64,000 nucleotides of DNA from CAUSWF01 sp963535465 (GCA_963535465.1 CAUSWF010000005.1:7957-71956), one strand, 5' to 3'; numbered from the stretch's first letter, positions 1 through 9,358 are shown. The notes: generated by a model from the letters alone, not told the origin. Translations and numbers: made by a program.

Positions 1-453
1 AAAACAAACTGTTTTATTACTAATAATATTTTTTATTTTATCAACTTCATAATTATAGACAACTCTATATCCAATATGTTTATAATAGTCAAATATATTA
101 TCATAATTCTTAGAACAAATATCTGACTTAGTAATACATATTACAGCTTCTACATTATGTAACTCCATTAATACTAAAAACTTATCAAGTAAAACTAAGT
201 CTAAATCCGGTTCTACTAAACTAGTAACAATAAATGCTATATCTATATTAGAAACCTTAGGTCTATCAAAATAATTCTTTCGAGGCATTATTTTCTCTAT
301 TAATAATTTATCTTTATCAAAAAATACATTATCACCAACTAGAGGTAATATCTTTTCATATCTAAATTTACCTCTACACTTACAAGGATATATAACTCCA
401 TCACATAGAACACTATGTAAATCACTATTTATATTTATAATTTGTCCTATCAT
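1..453 (-). CDS. rsgA: Ribosome small-subunit GTPase RsgA, N-terminal part (cut by window edge)
   Basis: The first 151 codons of a minus-strand gene run off the left end. The protein opens with an OB-fold type segment (MIGQIININSDLHSVLCDGV and following, with a CKCRGKFR stretch and LVGDNV), then enters a GTPase domain through NIDIAFIVTSLVEPDLDL, LLDKFLVLME and the G4-like ITKSD. This is the order seen in RsgA, the circularly permuted GTPase that helps mature the 30S ribosomal subunit. The ATG overlaps the prkC stop codon by one base (TAATG), so it is translationally coupled to the kinase gene, and prkC-rsgA is the Bacillus order. The permuted G1-G3 motifs and the zinc domain lie outside the window. 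Confidence 0.88.
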   Translation of the reverse strand, partial: MIGQIININSDLHSVLCDGVIYPCKCRGKFRYEKILPLVGDNVFFDKDKLLIEKIMPRKNYFDRPKVSNIDIAFIVTSLVEPDLDLVLLDKFLVLMELHNVEAVICITKSDICSKNYDNIFDYYKHIGYRVVYNYEVDKIKNIISNKTVCF

Positions 454-2222
454 TATGCCCCTGTTCCTGGAGTTGAAGTTGGTCTTGGTGTTGGTGCAGA
501 AGTTCTTTTAATTGGAATAACAACAGTTAAACTTTCTCCTTTTACTATCTTAGTACCTGCTCTTCTAGACTGATCTGATACTTTTCCATATTTTCCATTT
601 CCAAGTGCACTAGGTAATGTAGGTTCTTCTTTTATAGTTAATTCTAAACCATATTTTTCAGCAAAGCTCTTAACTTCATCTGCACTCCATTCCTCTTTAA
701 CCATATCTGGATATTTTTCAACAACATTAGGAATATACAAAGTAATAGAATCACCCTTATTAATTTCACTTCCCTCAGCTAAACTTTGTCCAATAATTAA
801 ATCAGCATCTTTTGCTTCATCAACATCTTTCTTCTCAACTGTAACTACCATATTATATTTTACTTCTAACTCCGTCTTTACAGTAATATAATTTTTACCA
901 ACATAATTTTCTATTTTAATAGTCTTCTTACCACTAGATTTATATATCTTAACACTACCACCAACTTTAAGCTCAGTCTTAGCACTAGGACTAGTCTTAA
1001 CTACTCTATTTTCTAAAACATCATCACTTGGTATTGCTTCTATTGTATCAGAACTAACAAGACCAACTTTTCTAATCTTTTCTTGACATTGACTAACTTT
1101 TAAATTAGTACAATCAGGTACTTCTACATTCTTACTTCTCTTAGTCATAGGAATAATAACAAGTATTACAAATGATATAAGTACAAGTAAAAGTATTAAT
1201 CCTAATCCAATTAATATATTTCTAGTAATATTATCAAACTTTTTATCAGTCGCATCTTCTTTAATTTTCTCTTCTTTTTCTATATCTTCAAGACTTTCTT
1301 CACCGACTATAACATCATCTTCTATTTTTTTAATTTTACGTGTTGCTTCCATATCAAATTCAGGAAATTTATATTGATACTTTTCTTCATTTAATCTATC
1401 ATCATTTAAACAAGTAAGTAAATCAGCATGCATACTTCTTACATCATCATATCTATTTTTAGGATTTTTAGCTGTAGCACGTCTAATAATATTATCAACA
1501 CTTTGTGGTAATTCAGGATGTTCATCTCTAACACTAGGTAATTCATCCCTCATATGCTTAAGTGCTATCTCAACAGCATTATCTCCTCTAAAAGGTAATA
1601 CTCCAGTAAGTAACTCATAAAATATTATACCCATAGAATATATATCACTCTTAGTAGTTGCTCTCTTACCCGCAGCTTGTTCTGGAGGTAAATAATGTAC
1701 ACTACCCATAACACTATTAGTTTGAGTTAATTGTGTAGCATTTATTGCCATCGCAATACCAAAATCAGTTATCTTAATTGAACCATCATCTTTTATCATT
1801 ACATTTTGTGGTTTTAAATCTCTATGTATTATATATGAATCATGCGCATGAGCCATACCATCAGTAAGTTGAAGCATAATATCAATTGCCTCACTCAATG
1901 TAAGATTACCTCTTTTCTTAAGTAACTGTTTTATTGTCTTACCATCAATATACTCCATTACAATATAGTATATTCCGTTATCTTCTCCTACATCATATAC
2001 TTCAACTATATTAGGATGAGCTAAACTAGACGCTGATAAAGCTTCTCTTTGAAATCTTCTAACAAATTTTTCATCATTAGATAAATCTCCTCTTAATACC
2101 TTAATCGCAACATTTCTATCTAAAATAGAGTCATAAGCTAAATATACATTAGCCATTCCCCCTTCTCCGATAGATTTTATTATTTCATAACGCTCATTAA
2201 TTTTTTGCCCCTTTGTAACCAT
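453..2222 (-). CDS. prkC: PASTA-domain serine/threonine protein kinase PrkC
   Basis: Membrane-bound Hanks-type kinase that senses the wall through extracellular PASTA repeats and phosphorylates cell-division, wall and translation proteins. In 589 residues: glycine loop GEGGMANVY (19-27), catalytic Lys41 in VAIKVLR, HRD at 133-135, DFG at 153-155 and an activation segment ending in PPEQ (179-182). One transmembrane helix follows at about 336-358, then three PASTA-like repeats (from about 366, 435 and 503) and a short Pro/Thr-rich tail. The juxtamembrane region is acidic and Lys-rich. The start ATG overlaps the stop of prpC by one base, so kinase and phosphatase are co-translated, as in Bacillus. 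Length is slightly below the usual 600-660 residues. Identification is secure. Confidence 0.96.
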   Translation of the reverse strand: MVTKGQKINERYEIIKSIGEGGMANVYLAYDSILDRNVAIKVLRGDLSNDEKFVRRFQREALSASSLAHPNIVEVYDVGEDNGIYYIVMEYIDGKTIKQLLKKRGNLTLSEAIDIMLQLTDGMAHAHDSYIIHRDLKPQNVMIKDDGSIKITDFGIAMAINATQLTQTNSVMGSVHYLPPEQAAGKRATTKSDIYSMGIIFYELLTGVLPFRGDNAVEIALKHMRDELPSVRDEHPELPQSVDNIIRRATAKNPKNRYDDVRSMHADLLTCLNDDRLNEEKYQYKFPEFDMEATRKIKKIEDDVIVGEESLEDIEKEEKIKEDATDKKFDNITRNILIGLGLILLLVLISFVILVIIPMTKRSKNVEVPDCTNLKVSQCQEKIRKVGLVSSDTIEAIPSDDVLENRVVKTSPSAKTELKVGGSVKIYKSSGKKTIKIENYVGKNYITVKTELEVKYNMVVTVEKKDVDEAKDADLIIGQSLAEGSEINKGDSITLYIPNVVEKYPDMVKEEWSADEVKSFAEKYGLELTIKEEPTLPSALGNGKYGKVSDQSRRAGTKIVKGESLTVVIPIKRTSAPTPRPTSTPGTGA

Positions 2223-2953
2223 TACTCTTCACCCTCTATCATCAAGTATGCAACGCTTATATTATCATTACCTCCTCGATTATTAGCCTTCATAATTAGT
2301 TTTCTAACTACATCTTCATCATTTTCTTCTAATAATGTCTTAGTTATTTGATTATTATCTAACATATTAGTTAAACCATCACTCGCAAGTAATATTCCCC
2401 TAATAGATGTATCACAGTCAAATATATCAACTTCAACCTTAGGACTAGCCCCAAGCGCTTTCATTAAAACATTTTTCTTAGGATGCATTGCTGCCTCTTC
2501 TTTAGTAAGTTCACCCGCACTAACTAATAAGTTAACTAAAGTATGATCATAAGTTACCTTATGTAACATATCATCTTTCATTACAAACCCACTAGAATCT
2601 CCTACATTTCCAAATAATACATAATTATCTGTCCTAACACTAAGTACCAAAGTAGTACCCATTCCTTTAGCCTCAGGATGAGTCTTTTCATATTCAAATA
2701 TAGAAGAATTAATTTCTTCATAAGCATTCTTAATCCATTTAACAGCGTCTACTTTTCCTAAACCTATAAATGTTTCTTTAAAATGTTTATTTAAATAATT
2801 AATCGCAATAGCAGAAGCTACTTCTCCAGCTTGATGACCACCCATGCCATCAGCTATCGCAAGTAATACAGCATCTTCATTTTTAACAATAGTAACTGCA
2901 TCTTCATTATGATCTCTGACCATACCAGTATCAGTTAAACAATAAGCTCTCAT
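2222..2953 (-). CDS. prpC: PP2C-family protein phosphatase PrpC
   Basis: Metal-dependent Ser/Thr phosphatase that reverses PrkC phosphorylation. The 243 residues carry the PP2C metal-binding signatures in order: a DHNEDAV motif near residue 14, ADGMGGHQAGE near 34, GNVGDSSG in the middle, LLASDGL and a closing GGNDNISV. No signal peptide or membrane segment is visible, so it acts in the cytoplasm. The length is typical of the family. It overlaps rlmN upstream by 4 bases (ATGA) and prkC downstream by 1 base, which fits tightly coupled translation of the rlmN-prpC-prkC-rsgA operon. Confidence 0.95.
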   Translation of the reverse strand: MRAYCLTDTGMVRDHNEDAVTIVKNEDAVLLAIADGMGGHQAGEVASAIAINYLNKHFKETFIGLGKVDAVKWIKNAYEEINSSIFEYEKTHPEAKGMGTTLVLSVRTDNYVLFGNVGDSSGFVMKDDMLHKVTYDHTLVNLLVSAGELTKEEAAMHPKKNVLMKALGASPKVEVDIFDCDTSIRGILLASDGLTNMLDNNQITKTLLEENDEDVVRKLIMKANNRGGNDNISVAYLMIEGEE

Positions 2954-3969
2954 ACTTCCTCCTTCTTACTTCTAAGTTGCCCACAAGCTGCACTAATCTT
3001 ACCACCAAATTCTCTTCTTATAGTAACAGCTATCTTATTCTTTTTAAGTATATCATAAAATTTCATTATTTGAATAGTATCAGTCCTCTTAAATTCTATG
3101 TTTTTTGTTTCATTATAAGGTATTAAATTAACATAAGCATTCATTCCTTTAATTAATTTAGAAAGTTCTATCGCATCATTTTCACTGTCATTTACGCCCT
3201 TTAACATAACATACTCAAAAGTTAATCTTCTATTAGTTTTTTCAATATATTTTTTTAAAACAGGAATTAACTTAGTCAAAGGATAAGCCTTATTAATAGG
3301 CATAATCTTATCTCTAATTTTATCATTAGGAGCATGCAAACTAATAGCCAAATTAATCTGCATACCTAAATCACTAAACTCTTCTATCTTAGGAATAACT
3401 CCACATGTAGAAACAGTAATATGTCTAACTCCAATCGCAAGACCTAAAGGATCATTAATTATCTTAAAGAAATCAATTAAATTATCATAATTATCAAAAG
3501 GTTCTCCTATTCCCATCACAACAACATGACTAATTCTCTTACCCAAATCTTCTTCTACCATAAGTATTTGTAAAACCATTTCAAAAGTACTAAGTCCTCT
3601 AACCTTCTTCCTTCTACCACTCTCACAAAACTTACATCCCATATTACAACCAACTTCACTAGAAACACAAATACTAATACCATAATCATGCATCATCACA
3701 ACAGCCTCAATATGTTCAGAATCATTAAGTTTAAATAAGTACTTATAAACATCCTTATCTTCTTGTTTTAATACTATTTTAATAGTATCAAAAGAAAAAT
3801 CTTCTTTTAATTTATCAATAACTTCTTTCTTAATATTAGTAATATTATCTATATCTTTAATTCTCTTAACATATAACCAATCAAATAATTGTCTAGCATG
3901 AAACTTCTTACTACCAATATCTTCAAAGTATTTTTCTAACTTTTCTAAAGTCATTCCATATATATTCAA
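2950..3969 (-). CDS. rlmN: 23S rRNA (adenine-2503-C2)-methyltransferase RlmN
   Basis: Radical SAM enzyme that methylates A2503 of 23S rRNA and, in the family, A37 of some tRNAs. Counted from the longer GTG-initiated frame, the radical SAM cysteines lie at 111, 115 and 118 (CNMGCKFC) and the catalytic cysteine near the C terminus in AACGQL. The sequence after the cluster (ESGRRKKVRG) differs from the common RlmN pattern. Start choice: GTG at 3978 overlaps the GGAG (3981-3978) that should be its ribosome site, whereas TTG at 3969 lies 8 bases after that GGAG and yields MNIYGMTLEKL, a normal RlmN beginning. I therefore use TTG (339 residues). A TATAAT box lies at 3998-3993. The stop is TGA. Confidence 0.93.
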   Translation of the reverse strand: MNIYGMTLEKLEKYFEDIGSKKFHARQLFDWLYVKRIKDIDNITNIKKEVIDKLKEDFSFDTIKIVLKQEDKDVYKYLFKLNDSEHIEAVVMMHDYGISICVSSEVGCNMGCKFCESGRRKKVRGLSTFEMVLQILMVEEDLGKRISHVVVMGIGEPFDNYDNLIDFFKIINDPLGLAIGVRHITVSTCGVIPKIEEFSDLGMQINLAISLHAPNDKIRDKIMPINKAYPLTKLIPVLKKYIEKTNRRLTFEYVMLKGVNDSENDAIELSKLIKGMNAYVNLIPYNETKNIEFKRTDTIQIMKFYDILKKNKIAVTIRREFGGKISAACGQLRSKKEEV

Positions 3970-4021
3970 ATAAACCACTCCAAACTAATATAATTATACT
4001 ACATTTTTATTATTATATATA

Positions 4022-4043
4022 GAAAAAACGTTCATAAGAACGT
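4022..4043 (-). terminator. Intrinsic terminator after the gene at 4046-4726
   Basis: On the minus strand a 6-bp stem ACGTTC/GAACGT (4043-4038 with 4033-4028) with loop TTAT runs straight into TTTTTT. It begins two bases after the stop codon of the fmt-operon tail gene and separates that operon from rlmN. Confidence 0.8.
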
Positions 4044-4045
4044 AT

Positions 4046-4726
4046 CTATCTAATAGGATTATTAATTCTACTATAAGAAAAATTACTATATTTAAAATTA
4101 ACTTTGAACTTGTTTTTACATATATTCTTATATTTAAAATAATTAGTAAAATCATAACTTATTTCAACTATATTATTATTATCATCACTAATATAAGTAA
4201 CTAAATCATTATTAAGAGATAAATCACTACTAACATTATCAAATATTTTTACTAAACTATCTACAGTAATTCCCATATTATATATCTTACTACCAGTATT
4301 ATATTTAACTTCAGATATCAAAGTAGAACTATTTAATATATCTTTAATTTTATCATTTATATAACTATATTTATTAGGATTATTAAAAGGAATATATTTA
4401 ACTCCATCATTCTTATAGTATTTATCACCCTCTTTATAATAATAATATTTATTATCATAAAACTCTTCTATATCCCCTTTTCTACTACCAGAATAAACAT
4501 ATATATCATTATCAATTATAATATTATAAGAATATTTATAATTATTACTAAGTATTTTACTTATATTAATATTAAGATTATTACTAATCTTAGTATTATT
4601 TTTCTTATTATTTAAATATCTATTTCTATTTTCTTTTCTAATATTAATAATTAAAAATATAACCATAGTAAAAAATACTAAATAAAACAAAATAAATATT
4701 ATACCTTTTTTCTTCTTATCATCCAT
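4046..4726 (-). CDS. Unknown membrane-anchored protein, Asn/Tyr/Lys rich
   Basis: I do not recognise this 226-residue protein. It starts with four lysines and one transmembrane helix (about residues 9-27), the topology of an N-terminal anchor with the rest outside the cell. The exported part is rich in Asn, Tyr and Lys and has no cysteine cluster or catalytic motif that I can see; a segment YNMGITVDSLVKIFDNV is the most hydrophobic piece. Its start overlaps the fmt stop by one base, and the nearest GGAG is 13 bases upstream, so translation probably depends on coupling to fmt. It is the last gene before a terminator. Low-complexity composition makes distant homology hard to judge. Confidence 0.7.
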   Translation of the reverse strand: MDDKKKKGIIFILFYLVFFTMVIFLIINIRKENRNRYLNNKKNNTKISNNLNINISKILSNNYKYSYNIIIDNDIYVYSGSRKGDIEEFYDNKYYYYKEGDKYYKNDGVKYIPFNNPNKYSYINDKIKDILNSSTLISEVKYNTGSKIYNMGITVDSLVKIFDNVSSDLSLNNDLVTYISDDNNNIVEISYDFTNYFKYKNICKNKFKVNFKYSNFSYSRINNPIR

Positions 4727-5640
4727 TATTTAAATATAACTCCTTCTACTTCAAATCCTCTCATAAATTCAGTAGCGTTCATCTTCTTTTTACCAGCAGG
4801 TTGAACTATAGTAAATATAATTTCACCATCTCCTGTCGCAACACCAAATGAATCATCATACTTTTTAGTAACTTTACCAACTTCTCCTCTTAATTTACCA
4901 ATTCTAGCTCCATATACTTTAAATATATTATCATTTAAATAACAAAAACATCCAATAGAAGGACTAAGTCCTCTTATCTTATTATATATATTTAAAGTAT
5001 TATCAGAAAAATCTATCTTAGTCTCTTCTTTTTTTATATTATAAGCATATGTAGCCTTACTATTATCCTGAGGAATTCTAGAATTAGTTTTATCTATTAT
5101 AGAAGGTAATGTATCAAGTAATAAACTTCTACCTATATCACTTAACTTATTAAATAATGTCTCTAAATTATCATCATCTTCTATCTTACATTCTCTAATA
5201 CTAATAATATCACCAGTATCCATACTCTTATCCATATACATTATAGTAACACCAGTAACCTTATCCCCATTTATTATCGCTCTATGTATTGGAGCACCAC
5301 CTCTATATTTAGGAAGTATAGAAGCATGTACATTAATACAACCAAGTCTAGGAAGATTAATTAACTCTTCAGGTATAATTTGTCCATAAGCACAAGTAAT
5401 TATAATATCAGGATTAACATTCTTAATCTCATCATAATCTTCTCTTATATTATTAGGTTGAAACACTTTAATATTATTTTCTTTAGCAACCTTAACAACA
5501 GGAGTATCTTCAAGTATATGATGTCTTCCTACTGGCTTATTAGGTTGACTAACAACAAGACTAACATCATATTTTTCTAAAATTAATCCAGCAAGTACAT
5601 TAGCACTAAACTCTGGAGTACCCATAAAAACTATCTTCAT
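4726..5640 (-). CDS. fmt: Methionyl-tRNA formyltransferase
   Basis: Transfers the formyl group from 10-formyl-tetrahydrofolate to initiator Met-tRNA. The 304 residues fit the family (about 310). The Rossmann-like N domain begins MKIVFMGTPEFSA. The catalytic residues match E. coli Asn106, His108 and Asp144: Asn103 and His105 in the C-INVHASILPKYRG stretch and Asp141 in MDTGDI. The C-terminal tRNA-binding barrel follows, ending FMRGFEVEGV. RBS AGAGGTAG precedes ATG. It lies in the priA-fmt operon; peptide deformylase (def) and rsmB, usual neighbours, are absent here. Confidence 0.96.
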   Translation of the reverse strand: MKIVFMGTPEFSANVLAGLILEKYDVSLVVSQPNKPVGRHHILEDTPVVKVAKENNIKVFQPNNIREDYDEIKNVNPDIIITCAYGQIIPEELINLPRLGCINVHASILPKYRGGAPIHRAIINGDKVTGVTIMYMDKSMDTGDIISIRECKIEDDDNLETLFNKLSDIGRSLLLDTLPSIIDKTNSRIPQDNSKATYAYNIKKEETKIDFSDNTLNIYNKIRGLSPSIGCFCYLNDNIFKVYGARIGKLRGEVGKVTKKYDDSFGVATGDGEIIFTIVQPAGKKKMNATEFMRGFEVEGVIFK

Positions 5641-5642
5641 AT

Positions 5643-5945
5643 CTACCTCTTAGTAACAAAAATATATATCGCACCAACAATTATAATAAGTAATAATAAA
5701 TAACTAATAATTCTAACTACTAAATCATTAGAATCATAATAATCACTCTTACTTATTTTCTTATTAGATACTTTATTAAAAATGCTTCTTTCTTGTTCTT
5801 CTTTTTCTTTATTAAAACTACTCTCTTCTTTTTCTTCTATTTCTAAGTCATTAGAATAAAGACCAGTATCATAATTAGCATTAATATTTTTTTGTTTTCT
5901 TTCTTCTATTTCTTGATCAGTTTCTTTTTCTTCAAAAAAATTCAT
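5643..5945 (-). CDS. Small tail-anchored protein of unknown function
   Basis: The 100-residue product has a highly charged Glu/Lys-rich N-terminal two thirds (EEKETDQEIEERKQK, IEEKEESSFNKEKEEQE), probably disordered or coiled, and one C-terminal transmembrane helix (about residues 77-97, SYLLLLIIIVGAIYIF) ending TKR. This suggests a tail-anchored protein with a cytoplasmic charged domain. A good RBS (AGGGGTG) precedes the ATG. It sits between priA and fmt with 2 and 28 base gaps, where def would be in Bacillus, but shows no deformylase motif. I assign no function. Confidence 0.75.
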   Translation of the reverse strand: MNFFEEKETDQEIEERKQKNINANYDTGLYSNDLEIEEKEESSFNKEKEEQERSIFNKVSNKKISKSDYYDSNDLVVRIISYLLLLIIIVGAIYIFVTKR

Positions 5946-5973
5946 ATAATCACCCCTTTTATATTATCATATA

Positions 5974-8124
5974 CTAAAGTATTTCTCTAGGATTAAAATC
6001 TATATCTACTTTTATTTTACTACCAACATAATGTTCTATTACTTCATTAAGAATCAATTTTAAATTATCATCTTTTCTATATTTAATTAATATTCCATAT
6101 CTATATACATTATTTAATTTATATATACTACAAGGAGTAGGTCCAAGTATTAAATTATGACTCCTACTATCCAAGATTTGTTTAATCTTATTAGCTTGAT
6201 TAAATACCTCTAATGAATCTTTTCCACTAACTCGTATATAACATAAATAATAATATGGCGGATATTTCATCATCTTTCTAATAGCCATTTCTCTATTATA
6301 AAAAGCTAAATAATCATGTTTAGAAGCAGATACAATAGCGTAATTATCAGGATTATATGTTTGTATTATAACTTCACCATTTAATTCACTTCTACCACTT
6401 CTACCCGCAACTTGACTAAGTAAAGAAAATGTATCTTCACTAGCTCTAAAATCAGGTAAATTAAGTGAAGTGTCAGCATTAATTACCCCTACTAAAGTAA
6501 CTAAAGGAAAATCAAGTCCCTTCGCAACTACCTGAGTACCAAGTAAAATATCATATTTATGATTTTTAAAATCATCTATTATTTTCTGATGAGCACCCTT
6601 TCTACTAGTAGTATCAAAATCCATTCTAACTATTCTAGCCTCGACTATTTTTTCTAACTCTTCTACTGCTTTTTCAGTACCAGTACCAACATTTTTTAAA
6701 GCATCACTAGAGCAACTCGGACATAGCTTATCTAATTTAGTAGCGTATCCACAATAATGACATCTAAGCATATCATTACTTTTATGATACGTCATCGCAA
6801 TATCACAATTAGGACACTTATATGTATAACCACAATTCCTACAACTAACAACATTACTATACCCTCGTCTATTTATTAAAAGTATAACTTGCTCATTATT
6901 TTTTATTCTTTTCTTTATCGCATCAATTAATAAAGTACTGTAACTTCCTATACTATCTTTAATATGTTTATTCATATCAACTATATTAACAATAGGTAAA
7001 CTCTTACCATTAACTCTTTCACTAATAGTAACTAAATTATAAACACCTTTAACTCCTCTAGCCATACTCTCTAAACTAGGAGTAGCACTGCCAAATACTA
7101 CTTTAGCGTTATGATATTTACCTCTCCATTTCGCAATATCTCTCGCATCATACCTAGGATTCATATCAGTTTGCTTATAAGTATTAGAATGTTCCTCATC
7201 TACTATTATTATTCCAATATCCTTAAGCGGAGCAAATATCGCACTTCTTGCTCCAATCACAATAGATGCTTCTCCCTTTTCTATTCTTCTCCACTCATCA
7301 TACTTTTCTCCATCACTTAAACCACTATGAAAAGCAGCTATTTTACTACCAAATCTAGCCTCAAACCTAGATATCATTTGAGGTGTTAAACTAATTTCAG
7401 GAACAAGTACTATCGCGCTTCTTCCATCTTTTAAATAATAATTAATAAGTTCCATATAAACTTCTGTTTTACCAGAACCAGTAACTCCATATAATAAACT
7501 AACCAAATTACTATCTATAATCTTTTTATAAGCAGACTTCTGTTTATCAGTTAAAACGAAATTATATTTATTATTATCACTATATGTAACCCTATATTTT
7601 TCAATTCTTTTTTCTATTAAAATACCATTGTCTACAAGTTTTTTTAATACACTACTACTAACACTTAAACATTCTTTTCTACTAACTAATTCCCTGTCTT
7701 TAAATAATTCTAATATTTTATAAGAAGTCTTAGTAAGATTATCATTTATTTTACCAATTTTATAATATATATCATATTTCTTATTATAATTATTACTAAT
7801 ATTAGCCTTTAATGCTTTAGGTAACATAACCTGATAAGAGCTAATAAGTGTACAAAGTAAATCTTCACTCATCCACTTACCAAGTTCTAATAATTCACTA
7901 TTTAATATAGAACTATCATCTTTAATAGAAATAATATCCTTAAGTTCCGAAAAATCACTTTTATCTTTTATTTCTACTATGAACCCATCTAACTTCATCG
8001 CACCAAAAGGAACTACTACTCTAACTCCTAATTTAATATTATCAACTAAAGAAGAAGGAACGTTATAATCAAAAACTTTATCAATATTTTTATTTGATAA
8101 TTCTACTAATACACCAACTATCAT
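5974..8124 (-). CDS. priA: Primosomal protein N', replication restart helicase PriA
   Basis: Superfamily 2 helicase that reloads the replisome at collapsed forks. In 716 residues: N-terminal DNA-binding region, winged-helix segment, Walker A GVTGSGKT at 213-220, DEEH box at 309-312, and a zinc module with paired cysteines between about 438 and 480 (CRNCGYTYKCPNC and further CHYC, CPSC pairs) characteristic of PriA. Motifs V/VI follow (VGTQVVAKGLDFP, QVAGRSGR). The length is a little under the Bacillus protein (805). RBS GTAGGAGGAAGT is strong, and a TATAAT (8146-8141) lies just downstream of the preceding terminator. First gene of the priA-(100 aa)-fmt-(226 aa) operon. Confidence 0.97.
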   Translation of the reverse strand: MIVGVLVELSNKNIDKVFDYNVPSSLVDNIKLGVRVVVPFGAMKLDGFIVEIKDKSDFSELKDIISIKDDSSILNSELLELGKWMSEDLLCTLISSYQVMLPKALKANISNNYNKKYDIYYKIGKINDNLTKTSYKILELFKDRELVSRKECLSVSSSVLKKLVDNGILIEKRIEKYRVTYSDNNKYNFVLTDKQKSAYKKIIDSNLVSLLYGVTGSGKTEVYMELINYYLKDGRSAIVLVPEISLTPQMISRFEARFGSKIAAFHSGLSDGEKYDEWRRIEKGEASIVIGARSAIFAPLKDIGIIIVDEEHSNTYKQTDMNPRYDARDIAKWRGKYHNAKVVFGSATPSLESMARGVKGVYNLVTISERVNGKSLPIVNIVDMNKHIKDSIGSYSTLLIDAIKKRIKNNEQVILLINRRGYSNVVSCRNCGYTYKCPNCDIAMTYHKSNDMLRCHYCGYATKLDKLCPSCSSDALKNVGTGTEKAVEELEKIVEARIVRMDFDTTSRKGAHQKIIDDFKNHKYDILLGTQVVAKGLDFPLVTLVGVINADTSLNLPDFRASEDTFSLLSQVAGRSGRSELNGEVIIQTYNPDNYAIVSASKHDYLAFYNREMAIRKMMKYPPYYYLCYIRVSGKDSLEVFNQANKIKQILDSRSHNLILGPTPCSIYKLNNVYRYGILIKYRKDDNLKLILNEVIEHYVGSKIKVDIDFNPREIL

Positions 8125-8148
8125 ACTTCCTCCTACATATATTATACG

Positions 8149-8176
8149 AAAAAAATAGTCACATAGTAACTATTTT
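8149..8176 (-). terminator. Intrinsic terminator of the sortase gene
   Basis: Minus strand stem AAAATAGT/ACTATTTT (8176-8169 with 8159-8152) followed by a T run. The sortase stop codon TAG (8172-8170) is inside the stem. Confidence 0.75.
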
Positions 8177-9135
8177 ATCTCAGTCTTACTAATAAGTTTA
8201 GCATGTACAACTTTTCTATTTAAATTATCTTCAGTACAAGTAGATAAAGTTATAATCTTATCACTAACTTCTACTTTCTCATTAAACTTCTTTATACTTC
8301 TATTAACTATAGTATCTAAAAATTTACTATAATCACTTGGATTATTCTGAATATAATATGCCTCAGGTTCAATATAGTAATATGAAAATATCTTATATAC
8401 ATAAACATATTCCATATCTATAACGACTATCATACGAGTAGATGTATTAAACCATTCATCTGTAAACACATTAGATAAAGATCCAAAACCAGTTTTATTA
8501 AGTAAATTATGTCCATAATAAATTGTATTATTATCTAAATTATTATTATTTCTATAATCCTGAAATACCCAACCACTACTCTTACTAACTCCATCTAAAT
8601 CATGATTTAAAAAGTATTTATTATCATTCCCTTTAACAACAGGATAATTAATATTAGTACCATCTACACTAATCCAAGAATGAATATTTTTATTTTTCTT
8701 ATTTAACTCTTTAACATCAATAGAATTAATTGGCATCTTACTATATTCTCTATATTTATTCAAATCATTATTTATATTAATGTTCTTATCACTAATACCA
8801 GTCTCACTCTTAAAATTAACTTGATTATCTCTTATATCAAAACTTTTCTGATTAAGTTTAATAGTTTTTTCATTAGGTACATATATAACTTCAGTAAGTG
8901 CAAAAGCAGAAATAATATATATCATCATCAACAAGAAAAACTCAGGTTGATTCTGACGCTTCTTAAAATGTAATATTATCTTATCAATAAATTTAAACTT
9001 AAAAATATATTTTAACAATTCAAATAATTTAACAAAATAGAAATAAAAACCCTTAGATATAATTCCACACAGATATTCAAAACCAATCATTGTAGTTGTA
9101 ATAGGAAAAAATATTATATTAATTATTTTTTTCAT
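8170..9135 (-). CDS. Class B-like sortase with long N-terminal extension
   Basis: Cysteine transpeptidase that anchors surface proteins to peptidoglycan. The 321 residues contain the full triad: His209 in YYGHN, Cys300 in TLSTC and Arg307. The region WISVDGTNINYPVVKG, then FLNHDLDGVSKSSGWVFQDYRN, is the class B hallmark. Unusually, about 65 residues with hydrophobic and basic stretches (two likely membrane segments, about 5-30 and 66-86) precede the sortase domain, so the enzyme is longer than the usual 240-250. RBS AGGTGA is good. It follows a 71-residue membrane protein with a 7-base gap. No NPQTN-type substrate was found in this window, so the substrate is unknown. Confidence 0.9.
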   Translation of the reverse strand: MKKIINIIFFPITTTMIGFEYLCGIISKGFYFYFVKLFELLKYIFKFKFIDKIILHFKKRQNQPEFFLLMMIYIISAFALTEVIYVPNEKTIKLNQKSFDIRDNQVNFKSETGISDKNININNDLNKYREYSKMPINSIDVKELNKKNKNIHSWISVDGTNINYPVVKGNDNKYFLNHDLDGVSKSSGWVFQDYRNNNNLDNNTIYYGHNLLNKTGFGSLSNVFTDEWFNTSTRMIVVIDMEYVYVYKIFSYYYIEPEAYYIQNNPSDYSKFLDTIVNRSIKKFNEKVEVSDKIITLSTCTEDNLNRKVVHAKLISKTEIK

Positions 9136-9142
9136 ACTTCAC

Positions 9143-9358
9143 CTACTTAGATACTTTATAGTCAACAGGAAGTACCTGAATAATAGTAGGAACATCATAA
9201 TTAACTACAGGAGTATTTATAACTACATTAGATACATTAATATCTTCTTTAGGCATAATCTTCTTATTCTTATATTCATAAATCTTTATACAAAGACCTG
9301 TAATAAATGAAATAGTTATAACAAATATAAATACAATCATTAACACTGATACGCTCAT
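9143..9358 (-). CDS. Small membrane protein upstream of the sortase
   Basis: A 71-residue protein with one N-terminal transmembrane helix (about residues 4-25, VLMIVFIFVITISFITGLCI), a basic stop-transfer segment (YEYKNKKIM) and a Val/Pro-rich tail with NVVINTPVVNYDVPTI. It has a strong RBS (GAAGGGAAGG) and a TATAAT at 9390-9385. It is the first gene of a two-gene unit with the class B-like sortase, 7 bases apart, so a link to sortase function or localisation is plausible but not shown. No family recognised. Confidence 0.7.
   Translation of the reverse strand: MSVSVLMIVFIFVITISFITGLCIKIYEYKNKKIMPKEDINVSNVVINTPVVNYDVPTIIQVLPVDYKVSK

Noticed and set aside
4022..4043. Palindrome ACGTTC/GAACGT considered as a regulator operator
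   Set aside because: A T run follows on the minus strand right after a stop codon, so an intrinsic terminator explains it.
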